Positions 1-6,763 of a stretch of DNA of 6,763 bases are shown here, in pieces (position 1 is the first letter of the stretch; each line of letters starts with the position of its first letter). The position numbers and the translations under genes were made by a program. Where the stretch lies: the NCBI GenBank assembly GCA_002724895.1, contig PBQB01000012.1:1-6763 (forward strand). Reading direction: 5' to 3'. The notes below the pieces were generated by a model. The model ran no database searches. It was given only the letters and a program-made list of their open reading frames with translations, and was not told where the DNA came from. Source of the stretch: Flavobacteriales bacterium (GTDB taxonomy: Bacteria > Bacteroidota > Bacteroidia > Flavobacteriales > BACL11).

Positions 1-3000
1 ATTCTGTACTGATCAACTAAACAAACTGATGAATTCATATTATCCCAGTTAATTGTTGCTCTGTTTTGGATAACATTCGTCGCACTTAAGTTGGTAGGTG
101 CATCTTCAGCACATACAACTGGAGTACAATTATTAATTGTAAGATTTAATGTAGCTACACTATCACAACCAAAATTATTTACAGTGGTAAAGATAAATAC
201 TCCGCTACTAGTATAAGTTATACCGTTCCAAGAGTACGAATCACAAACAGTAGTATCTGTAACGCTAGTTGAAGAATAAGTACAGGAACCATCATCAATG
301 TTTGCAAGTGAATCAAAATTACAAGCTAGCTGGTCTGTACAGCCTAAATTATATGAACTTATACTTATATTATCAATAAATAAATTATTTTCATAGTCGT
401 TAATATTTCTAAAAGCAATAATTATATCACTATTTCCAATATAAGAACTTAAATCAATGGATTCATTTCTCCAATCATTTAAACTACTTGGATACCAAGA
501 AAAACTATTATTAGAAATGGATGAAGTCACTAAATCCTGTCCAGATTTTTGCCAAATCTTATTAAAAGTAATCCCACAATCTTGAGAGATTAAAATTTGC
601 AAAGTATCAGACCATGAAGTTGAAATTAATGGAGTCCATAAAGTATATGCTAAATCAAAAGTTAAAGTGATATTATTTGAAATAGAAAAATCAAATGCAG
701 GTAAAATAACATCATCAATTTGACCATTTGCTGAATAATTTGAATTTTCAATAAACATAGATTTATTACTATTAAATCCAATATTAGAAAGATTCCAAGT
801 ATAGGAATTATCATTATTTAATACAGTCCAATTAGATGGTGGAAAATTATTCATATTCTCAAAATCCTCATAAAAAGGTAATGAAAATGTATTACATGGA
901 AATTGACAACTTCCATCATCAAAACAAGCATTTGGATTATAATTTAATGCATTAGGATCTGTACAGCCAGAAATATAACAACAAGAACTATTATCAAAAC
1001 AAGCATTAGGATCATAATTTAATGCATTAGGATCAGTACAACCAGAAATATAACAACAAGAACTATTATCAAAACAAGCATTTGGATCATAATTTAATGC
1101 ACTAGGATCTGTGCAACCAGAAAAATAACAACAAGAACCATCATTACTACATGCATAGGAATTATAGTTTGATGCTAAAGGATCAGTACAACCAGAAATA
1201 TAACAACAAGAACCATCATCAATAGTGGCATTAATGTTATAATTTAGAGCTAAAGGATCGGTACAACCATTAATTAATTGTTGTACGATACCAATGTTGT
1301 CAATTGCAATATCACCGTTCCAAGAAGCCCCAGTAATAACTTCAAAATCAAGAACTAGTGTTGAGGATAATGGAAGTCCTAGCTGAACTGAATTCCAACC
1401 TTGCCCTTGGTTTCCACTTAAAGTCCAAATCAAAATATTATTTGCGTAAAGGTTTAAAGTTCCAACATTAGTTCCGTACATATTATAACTAAATGTTAGT
1501 GTAGGATTTGAAGAACTACTTATATCAAAGCATTCACTAGTGAGAGTAAAAGGACCTACATAAGGATAATTAGGAGATGAGGCTTCAACATAAACATAGC
1601 TTCCTCCACCAGTTATATCATCTGAAGGACCTGTATTATTTGAAGGTGTACTAAATTGATTTAGTATCCAATTTCCAGCAGAACCTGTATTTGTCCATGA
1701 TCCAAAATTACCTAAATCAAAATTTTCAGTATATGGTAATGTTGTAGTACAATAAATACACGAACCATCATCTAATGTAGCACTAGAATTATAGTTTTGC
1801 GCTAAAGGATCTGTACAACCAGAGATATTAGTTGTAATTCCAGTACATATTGCTTCAACTTCTAAATCATAGAAAAAGTAATAATATCCATAAGGATCAC
1901 TCGAGGCACTTGAACTTTTTATATTGATTGCTGAGGCGATGTTATATGGATAATTAACATTAGAATTATTTCTAAATAAACCTGAATTTGCAGAACTAAT
2001 TCCCAATTGCATGTCATTACCAATAGGGGTATTAAAATCTAAAGTTATCCTTTGTTGACCAGCAACAACAGGTAAAGTAGTATCTTCAATTATAGTTCCC
2101 AAATTATCTCTTAATTCAAAAGTTATTGTGTTTGCTGCTTGAGCATAAACAATTGCTGATTTTATTACACATTGCTTGTTTGCATCAAAAACTAAATGCT
2201 GATTTCCTGTGAAATAACCTCCCGTACCAAAAGTATTATCAATTGGCCCTCCAAATGCTATATTTGTATTTGCAATAGGGTCAAAATTACTAGCAATAGA
2301 ATTATTACAACCTAAAATTGAAGCAACACAAGAACCATCATCAAAACATGCATTTTGATTATAATTTATAGCTCCAGGATCAATACAACCAGAAACAAAA
2401 CAACAAGACCCATCATCAGTTGAAGCATTTGGATCATAATTCACTGCATTTGGATCAGTACAACCAAAGCTATTATTACTACATCCATTACTATTAATCA
2501 ATCCTGATCTAAATGTGTTTAATGAAGCAAGCATTCTTGTTTTCTGATCTTGAGTAAATAAATTCATACAACCATCATTCGTATAATCCATATAATTCAT
2601 AAACATATCTCCATGAGATCCATTACCACTACAATTAGAGGGAGATGGGAATGAAGGACAACCTGAGTTTGATGAAGAATGAACAGGAGTATCATTACAA
2701 TAATCATTACCACAGTTAGAATCTCCCCAAATATGTCTTAAATTTAAATAATGACCAACTTCATGAGTAGCTGTTCTTCCTAAACTGAAAGGAAATGTAG
2801 CTGTTCCTGTATTTCCAAAATATGCATAATCAACTACAACACCATCTGTACTAGAAGCTCCTCCGGGAAATTGAGCATAACCTAAAATGCCACCACTAAT
2901 ATCACAAACCCACATATTAAGATAATTAGAGGTATTCCATGCGTCAATACCTCCAGAAGAGGTAAATTTAACATTATCATTAGTACTAAATGAAGATTGG

Positions 3001-3437
3001 TTTGTTTGAGTTCTTGTAATACCGTTCGTAGGATTTCCGTTGGGATCGGTAGTTGCAAGACAAAATTCTATTTGACAATCAGCTGCGATTGCTTGAAAAG
3101 GAATTGGAGTGTTAATAGCATCAGAATTTAATCTTCTAAAATCTTCATTTAAAACATCTATTTGTGATTGAATCTGCGCTACACTGATATTTTCTGTTGA
3201 ATTATAATACACAACATGAACAACAACAGGAATAGTAATAATAGAGTTATTAGAAGACTCAGGTTGATTTGTAATCCAATTCTGTATTAAATTTTCATTT
3301 TCTAACATTCTTTGTTCAAGATTAGAATCTTTTGACTTCTTATATTCAAGGTATTGCATAGTACCACAATTTCTCTCTTGAGAAAAAAGAAGACTTCCGA
3401 TAAAAAACAATAAAATCAATGACTTTAAAAACTTCAT
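1..3437 (-). CDS. Secreted multidomain M43 (pappalysin-like) zinc metalloprotease, C-terminus outside window
   Basis: The frame is open from ATG at 3437 to the window edge, giving 1145 full codons and no stop. An in-frame TAA at 3450-3452 makes this ATG the first possible start. Residues 1-19 form a signal peptide (hydrophobic core LILLFFIG, likely cut after LLFS). CGTM (24-27) resembles the propeptide start of Bacteroidota M43 proteins. The catalytic domain spans about 66-320: zinc ligands H225, H229 and H235, catalytic E226, then WGD, and a Met-turn in MNYMDY (M283). After it come Cys-rich repeats (325-371), an unnamed beta-sandwich-like segment (about 397-535), a repeat (540), a MAM-type domain (about 568-716, ending DIAIDNI), five tandem repeats (724-847), a cleaved-adhesin/choice-of-anchor-J-like domain (about 853-1026), a repeat (1032), a CDSYSWNG module (1065-1101) and the start of an FN3-like domain (from about 1113). 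Inference: an exported protease that degrades or binds extracellular proteins or glycans. A type IX sorting domain is expected downstream but not seen. The family call is firm; the substrate is unknown. Confidence 0.95.
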   Translation of the reverse strand, partial: MKFLKSLILLFFIGSLLFSQERNCGTMQYLEYKKSKDSNLEQRMLENENLIQNWITNQPESSNNSIITIPVVVHVVYYNSTENISVAQIQSQIDVLNEDFRRLNSDAINTPIPFQAIAADCQIEFCLATTDPNGNPTNGITRTQTNQSSFSTNDNVKFTSSGGIDAWNTSNYLNMWVCDISGGILGYAQFPGGASSTDGVVVDYAYFGNTGTATFPFSLGRTATHEVGHYLNLRHIWGDSNCGNDYCNDTPVHSSSNSGCPSFPSPSNCSGNGSHGDMFMNYMDYTNDGCMNLFTQDQKTRMLASLNTFRSGLINSNGCSNNSFGCTDPNAVNYDPNASTDDGSCCFVSGCIDPGAINYNQNACFDDGSCVASILGCNNSIASNFDPIANTNIAFGGPIDNTFGTGGYFTGNQHLVFDANKQCVIKSAIVYAQAANTITFELRDNLGTIIEDTTLPVVAGQQRITLDFNTPIGNDMQLGISSANSGLFRNNSNVNYPYNIASAINIKSSSASSDPYGYYYFFYDLEVEAICTGITTNISGCTDPLAQNYNSSATLDDGSCIYCTTTLPYTENFDLGNFGSWTNTGSAGNWILNQFSTPSNNTGPSDDITGGGSYVYVEASSPNYPYVGPFTLTSECFDISSSSNPTLTFSYNMYGTNVGTLNLYANNILIWTLSGNQGQGWNSVQLGLPLSSTLVLDFEVITGASWNGDIAIDNIGIVQQLINGCTDPLALNYNINATIDDGSCCYISGCTDPLASNYNSYACSNDGSCCYFSGCTDPSALNYDPNACFDNSSCCYISGCTDPNALNYDPNACFDNSSCCYISGCTDPNALNYNPNACFDDGSCQFPCNTFSLPFYEDFENMNNFPPSNWTVLNNDNSYTWNLSNIGFNSNKSMFIENSNYSANGQIDDVILPAFDFSISNNITLTFDLAYTLWTPLISTSWSDTLQILISQDCGITFNKIWQKSGQDLVTSSISNNSFSWYPSSLNDWRNESIDLSSYIGNSDIIIAFRNINDYENNLFIDNISISSYNLGCTDQLACNFDSLANIDDGSCTYSSTSVTDTTVCDSYSWNGITYTSSGVFIFTTVNNFGCDSVATLNLTINNCTPVVCAEDAPTNLSATNVIQNRATINWDNMNSSVCLVDQYR
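276..344 (-). repeat. Single GCTDP-type repeat after the adhesin-like domain
   Basis: Residues 1032-1054 (GCTDQLACNF...DDGSCTY) form one isolated, more diverged unit with Gln in place of Pro and Cys inside the ACNF core. It separates the cleaved-adhesin-like domain from the CDSYSWNG module. Confidence 0.88.
897..1268 (-). repeat. Five tandem 75-base coding repeats (25-residue GCTDP...DGSC units)
   Basis: Units begin at 1268, 1193, 1118, 1043 and 968 (residues 724, 749, 774, 799 and 824), each exactly 75 bases apart except the last, which is trimmed at its end. Each starts GCTDP, continues with an A-x-NY core and ends in DDGSC or DNSSC, mostly followed by CYIS or CYFS. The later units carry an extra internal Cys (NACF), giving four Cys per unit. 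The third and fourth units differ by only four of 75 bases and one residue, which points to recent unit duplication or gene conversion. The acidic, Cys-rich pattern suggests disulphide- and perhaps calcium-stabilised spacers; that role is inferred. Confidence 0.95.
1752..1820 (-). repeat. Single GCTDP-type repeat before the MAM-type domain
   Basis: Residues 540-562 (GCTDPLAQNY...DDGSCIY) form one isolated unit of the same family. It sits between the beta-sandwich-like segment and the MAM-type domain, so the repeat acts as an inter-domain linker here rather than in an array. Confidence 0.9.
2325..2465 (-). repeat. Two GCTDP-type Cys-rich repeats directly after the M43 domain
   Basis: Residues 325-349 and 350-371 are two units of the repeat family found in the tandem block (GCTDPNAVNY...DDGSCC and GCIDPGAINY...DDGSC). 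A degenerate third unit starts at residue 376 (GCNNSIASNFDP) and loses the pattern before the DDGSC end. They link the catalytic domain to the beta-sandwich-like segment that follows. Confidence 0.9.
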
Positions 3438-3452
3438 ATTTTTTGCTTTTTA

Positions 3453-3460
3453 CAAAAGTA
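3453..3460 (-). promoter_or_regulatory. Candidate Bacteroidota -7 promoter element (TAnnTTTG) for the metalloprotease gene
   Basis: The minus strand reads TACTTTTG here, a full match to the Bacteroidota primary-sigma -7 consensus TAnnTTTG. It lies 15 bases before the ATG of the metalloprotease gene. I see no good TTTG or TTG box about 19-21 bases further upstream; the nearest TTTG is only 14 bases away, inside the end of the AddB-like gene. If used, the promoter would give a leader of about ten bases (A-rich AAAAAGCAAAAAAT) and let the protease be transcribed independently of the repair genes. Chance occurrence is possible in such A+T-rich DNA. Confidence 0.45.
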
Positions 3461-3464
3461 CAAT

Positions 3465-6257
3465 TTATCTTTTACAAATTTGCTTGTATTCACACCATTC
3501 GCATCTTGAGAAATCTTCAGTTTGTTGAAAATCATCATAAATAATACTTCTAAGTATTGATTTTAAAATGTTTTCAATTTCGATCAAATTTTGCTGGTTA
3601 ATATTTAAAGGTCTAATATCTCTAGATGAAATTCTTTTTGAAACCACAATAAATTCTTCTTTAATGTTTCTAAATGAAAAGTTTCCTGCAACAACTCGCT
3701 GTTTCAATGTATTTGGTTTAGATTTTAAATACAAGTAAGAGTAAATGAGTAATTGAAGAGATTTATTTTTTTTTGGATTTTTTATCAGGTCATTAAAATC
3801 ATCAAAAACTAAATCTGAAGATTGCACCAAACCAGTTTTGTAATCAATAATTCTATACAAATCTCCTACTCTATCTATTCTATCAACTAAACCCTTAATA
3901 TTAAAATTTATCTCATCAATTAATAAGTTATAATTTAGTTCTTTTTCTTTAGCAAGAATTTCAACTATTACTTTATTCATATTGGATTTATTTAATAATT
4001 TTAATTCTAGATTCAGAAAATCACTAACCAGCTTTTTTGTAGCTTCTAAAAGCAAATAATTTTTACCTTTAATATTATTATCTTTTGAAAATTTATTTTT
4101 AAATTGTTTTTCTATTTCATTTAAAATTAAACTTTTATTTTCAGTTAAATGTTTTTTTTCAAGAACTCCTAAATTATAAAATTGATCTAATGTTGAGTGT
4201 ATTATGCTACCAACACTAGAAGCATCTGCATATTCATTTAGTGTTTCTTCAATACGAATATTGGCTAAATAGTAGTAGTAAAAAGAAATAGGACAGTTGA
4301 TATATTTACTGATTGCAGATGGAGAAACTCCATTGAGTGCCCATTGTTTTATTTTACTTTCTAGGCCCACATTTTTAATAATCAATCTTGATGGACTAAT
4401 TGAATCAAAACCCTCTCCTTTATAAACTAAATGTTCCATTTCACTAGATTGATATTCGGAAAGTAATTGTGTGATATATCTACTTTTTTCACCAGAATTA
4501 AAATTTTTCATTTCAGAATTATATAGTAATGAAATATTGCTTGCTCTTTGTATTAATCTATAAAAGTGATAAGCAAACAAAGCATCTCTTTCTGAATATG
4601 TTGGCAAATTATAATATCTTCTCAAATCATATGGAATTAAGGAATCCATTGATTTAGCTTTTGGAAGAATCCCCTCATTAACGCTTAAGACAATAATGTT
4701 TTTAAAATCTAATGTTCTCGTTTCCAAAAGACCCATTAGCTGAACTCCCTTCAAAGGTTCTCCCTTAAAAGGAGTTACCTCATTAAAAAGTAATTGCTTG
4801 AATATTTGTCTAAAAGTTTTTAGCTTTATATCAAAATTAAAATCTTCAATGAGTTCCTTTAAAATAAAAATATTTTTTGAAAATGCCTTTACAATTTCAG
4901 ATTCATAAATAGCATTTCGATCAATTAATATCTTTTCTAATGATAAGAACAAATCTTCAAAGCAATTAATACCATCAGAAATATCTTTCCAAAAATAGAA
5001 CAGAAAATTAGTTGATGTTTGACTAAAATTTAAATTTGAAAAATCATCAGTATTTATATGAATTATGTTATTCTTAGTAATATATTTTTTAAACTCTACA
5101 CAGAATTCCTGTTTATTTAATTTGATAAAATATGGATGCTCTATTAAATTAATTACATCTTTATAATAAAAGTTACGATTTTTATAATCTAAAGAATTAG
5201 TTTGCATAGTAATTACTAAATCTAAAAAATCAAAAAGTGATGATTTGATTAATGGATTACCCATAGTAACATTTAACTGTTTAACACTTTCTGGTAAATT
5301 ATTTAGAACAGGCAATAGTAATGATTCATCTGATAATATAATTGCCGTATTACTATTTTTAAGATCATGATGTGAAAAATCACTTATAATTTGAGCAGTA
5401 GCTCTAGCTTGAGAAATATTATTTGGACAAGCAATAATTTGAAATTTTTCTTTTTCTTTTGAAAAAAAATCACCCACCCATTTAAAGTCAATATCTGACC
5501 ATCTTTTTCTTTGCTCTCTTAAAAAAGAACCTGCTTCATGTAATTTATTTTGAAAATAAAAAACATCAGCATCCCAAAATATTCTTGCAATATTTTTTTC
5601 TTTAAAATAATTAATAACAGATTCTTCCGATTTAGTTAAAGCGTTTAGACCCACAAACCAAATTTTCTTATCAGAAAATTTACTTTTATAAACTTTTTCG
5701 CTTGCAATTCGATAAGAAAGACCTTGATATGCAACACCCTCAGCTAATAAACTATGATTAAAATTCGTATGCAGGGCATATAATGATTCATAAAAATTAA
5801 TAAATTTTTTTTGTGAATCACTGGTAGAATCATTTGAAAAACTCCAATCTTTTACCCCCCAACTATCAAGTTCTTTTACATTTTTTAAATTTGTATAAAT
5901 ATCTTTTGAATTGACTAAACTTCTTTCAATATCATTAAAGTCATATAAAATTAAATTACTCCAATTAAGAAAATCTTCAAAATTTATATTTTTTAAAGAT
6001 GGAGTCTTGAGGTAAGAATTATATAACCTAAATGTTAGAGAAATATTATCTAAAATATGAAGACCAGAAACTGATTCTAAAAATTCTTCAATTGTATAAA
6101 ATTTTGGTAAAAAAATTGAATCATCTACAGCTTTAGAAATATAATGTTTCAAAAATAATTCAGATCTTTTTGAAGGTAAAACTAAAATCACATTATGCAT
6201 ATTATTAGAAAACTTGTCTAATAGTCTATCTCCAATTTTTTGTAAAAAAGGTTTCAT
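3465..6257 (-). CDS. addB: AddB-like PD-(D/E)XK nuclease subunit of an AddAB-type helicase-nuclease
   Basis: This 930-residue cytoplasmic protein should partner the AddA-like product encoded just upstream in resecting double-strand DNA ends for RecA-dependent repair. The N-terminus (ILVLPSKRSELFLKHY, about residues 24-39) aligns with AddB sequence that normally follows the P-loop, but no GxxGxGKT motif is present. The helicase-like core keeps ETRTLDF (512-518), NEGILP (527-532) and a YNLPT...RDALFAYHFYRL block. The RecB-type nuclease motifs look complete: H687 (GSIIH), D792 (VDRID), D805 and K807 (IDYKTG), and Q835/Y839. D792 to D805 is the same 13-residue spacing as E. coli RecB D1067 to D1080. 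C655 with C919, C922 and C928 (CX2CX5C at the C-terminus) matches the AddB iron-sulphur staple. The start overlaps the upstream stop as ATGA, and an in-frame TAA at 6264-6266 excludes a longer N-terminus. It is shorter than Bacillus AddB (about 1,150 residues). Annotators often call such proteins simply PD-(D/E)XK nuclease family protein. Confidence 0.87.
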   Translation of the reverse strand: MKPFLQKIGDRLLDKFSNNMHNVILVLPSKRSELFLKHYISKAVDDSIFLPKFYTIEEFLESVSGLHILDNISLTFRLYNSYLKTPSLKNINFEDFLNWSNLILYDFNDIERSLVNSKDIYTNLKNVKELDSWGVKDWSFSNDSTSDSQKKFINFYESLYALHTNFNHSLLAEGVAYQGLSYRIASEKVYKSKFSDKKIWFVGLNALTKSEESVINYFKEKNIARIFWDADVFYFQNKLHEAGSFLREQRKRWSDIDFKWVGDFFSKEKEKFQIIACPNNISQARATAQIISDFSHHDLKNSNTAIILSDESLLLPVLNNLPESVKQLNVTMGNPLIKSSLFDFLDLVITMQTNSLDYKNRNFYYKDVINLIEHPYFIKLNKQEFCVEFKKYITKNNIIHINTDDFSNLNFSQTSTNFLFYFWKDISDGINCFEDLFLSLEKILIDRNAIYESEIVKAFSKNIFILKELIEDFNFDIKLKTFRQIFKQLLFNEVTPFKGEPLKGVQLMGLLETRTLDFKNIIVLSVNEGILPKAKSMDSLIPYDLRRYYNLPTYSERDALFAYHFYRLIQRASNISLLYNSEMKNFNSGEKSRYITQLLSEYQSSEMEHLVYKGEGFDSISPSRLIIKNVGLESKIKQWALNGVSPSAISKYINCPISFYYYYLANIRIEETLNEYADASSVGSIIHSTLDQFYNLGVLEKKHLTENKSLILNEIEKQFKNKFSKDNNIKGKNYLLLEATKKLVSDFLNLELKLLNKSNMNKVIVEILAKEKELNYNLLIDEINFNIKGLVDRIDRVGDLYRIIDYKTGLVQSSDLVFDDFNDLIKNPKKNKSLQLLIYSYLYLKSKPNTLKQRVVAGNFSFRNIKEEFIVVSKRISSRDIRPLNINQQNLIEIENILKSILRSIIYDDFQQTEDFSRCEWCEYKQICKR
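6254..6257 (-). other. ATGA stop-start overlap joining addA-like and addB-like genes
   Basis: The TGA stop of the AddA-like gene (6256-6254) shares two bases with the ATG of the AddB-like gene (6257-6255). This four-base junction usually indicates a shared transcript and translational coupling, which suits two subunits made in equal amounts. No Shine-Dalgarno-like purine block precedes the ATG, so re-initiation by the terminating ribosome is a reasonable inference. Confidence 0.85.
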
Positions 6258-6763
6258 ACCAATTTAATTTTATCTTGTTTTTCAGTATAAATCAAAACTT
6301 TTTCAATTACTTTATAACCCATACTTTCTAGAATATTAGCATACTTAGTAATTTGTTTATTATGATCTGAACTACGTTCTCCAGTTTTAAAATCTACAAT
6401 AATTATTTTCTTAGATTTTTTATCAAAAAGTAATCTGTCAGGAATATTTATTTTTCCAGAAGCAGATAAAATTTCACATTCAGTTCTTACTAACCACTTT
6501 TTATCAAAATATTTCAAAATTTTATGATCAGAAAATAAAGAATCAATTACTTTGTTCAACTTCTCTAAACTACCTTTTTTAACTTCACCTTTTTTACAAA
6601 AAAAGTTAATAGCTTTTTCTTTATCTTCTACATAATAAATTTTTGATAAAACTTTATGAAACAACTGCCCCCAATCTTTTAATTTTTCATTATTTATTTC
6701 GCTTTTATTTTCTATTGCACTATTTTTTAAAGTAATTAGTTTCTTCCAATTATTATTAGTAAA
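6254..6763 (-). CDS. addA: C-terminal nuclease domain of an AddA/RecB-like UvrD-family helicase-nuclease, 5' end outside window
   Basis: This frame is open from the window edge to TGA at 6254-6256, giving 169 visible residues with no start of their own. A TTG at 6662-6664 could be read as a start for a 136-residue protein, but the 33 codons before it are also open and that start falls inside nuclease motif I (GQLFHKVLSKI). The motifs match the C-terminal RecB-type nuclease of AddA. Numbering from the edge, they are H36, D109 (IPDRLL), D124 and K126 (VDFKTGE), and Q137/Y141 (QITKYA). The chain ends shortly after the final beta-strand (KVLIYTEK), as AddA proteins do. The SF1 helicase motor should lie in the roughly 1,000 residues beyond 6763; it is inferred, not seen. 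Its ATGA overlap with the AddB-like gene and the pairing of two nuclease domains support an AddAB-type complex. A RecB-like label is the main alternative. Confidence 0.86.
   Translation of the reverse strand, partial: FTNNNWKKLITLKNSAIENKSEINNEKLKDWGQLFHKVLSKIYYVEDKEKAINFFCKKGEVKKGSLEKLNKVIDSLFSDHKILKYFDKKWLVRTECEILSASGKINIPDRLLFDKKSKKIIIVDFKTGERSSDHNKQITKYANILESMGYKVIEKVLIYTEKQDKIKLV

Noticed and set aside
897..1268. Regular 75-base periodic repeats that could suggest a CRISPR array or satellite
   Set aside because: The units are contiguous and in frame, without unique spacers, and translate to a conserved Cys-rich motif inside a long open frame. They are protein repeats.
3447..3459. Short inverted repeat (CTTTT, GTA loop, AAAAG on the minus strand) as a terminator for the addB-like gene
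   Set aside because: The stem is five pairs, nearly all A-T, and is followed by A-rich rather than U-rich sequence. It is better explained by the promoter-like box and A-rich leader.
1..6763. A linked defence or protease-nuclease system made of all three genes
   Set aside because: The AddA/AddB-like pair fits an ordinary DNA-end repair complex, and the protease has a signal peptide and adhesion modules, so it works outside the cell. Nothing in the sequence ties the two functions together.
1..6763. Plus-strand genes, tRNA or other RNA genes, or insertion sequences
   Set aside because: Minus-strand coding frames cover all but 27 bases without interruption, and I saw no convincing plus-strand frame, tRNA-like cloverleaf or terminal inverted repeat.

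Overview
The window is strongly A+T-rich and comes from a Bacteroidota bacterium, most likely a marine member of the Flavobacteriales. Three things point there: a secreted M43 metalloprotease with Bacteroidota-style modules (GCTDP...DDGSC repeats, MAM, cleaved-adhesin-like, CDSYSWNG and FN3-like segments); an A-rich leader with a TAnnTTTG-type promoter box instead of a Shine-Dalgarno sequence; and an AddB-like protein of the short Bacteroidota form. The genus cannot be determined from this window.

All three genes lie on the minus strand, and nearly every base is coding. Reading in the direction of transcription, positions 6763 to 6254 hold the C-terminal end of an AddA-like (UvrD/RecB-type) helicase-nuclease whose start lies outside the window. 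Its stop overlaps the start of an AddB-like PD-(D/E)XK nuclease (6257 to 3465) in an ATGA junction. After a 27-base gap carrying a candidate promoter, a large secreted multidomain metalloprotease begins at 3437. It is still open at position 1, with 1145 codons visible.

The first two genes are expected to form one complex for processing double-strand DNA ends in recombinational repair. Both nuclease sites look intact, and the AddB subunit also keeps four cysteines arranged like the AddB iron-sulphur staple. The AddB subunit lacks a helicase P-loop. The metalloprotease is functionally unrelated: it has a signal peptide, a complete zinc site and Met-turn, and a long C-terminal string of adhesion-type modules joined by cysteine-rich 25-residue repeats. 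It is probably a type IX secretion cargo, but its C-terminus, where the sorting domain would be, is outside the window.

I found no RNA gene, mobile element, CRISPR array or recognisable new system. The points most worth a second look are the near-identical tandem repeats in the metalloprotease, the P-loop-less AddB with intact nuclease and Fe-S residues, and the compact promoter-bearing junction between the repair genes and the protease gene.
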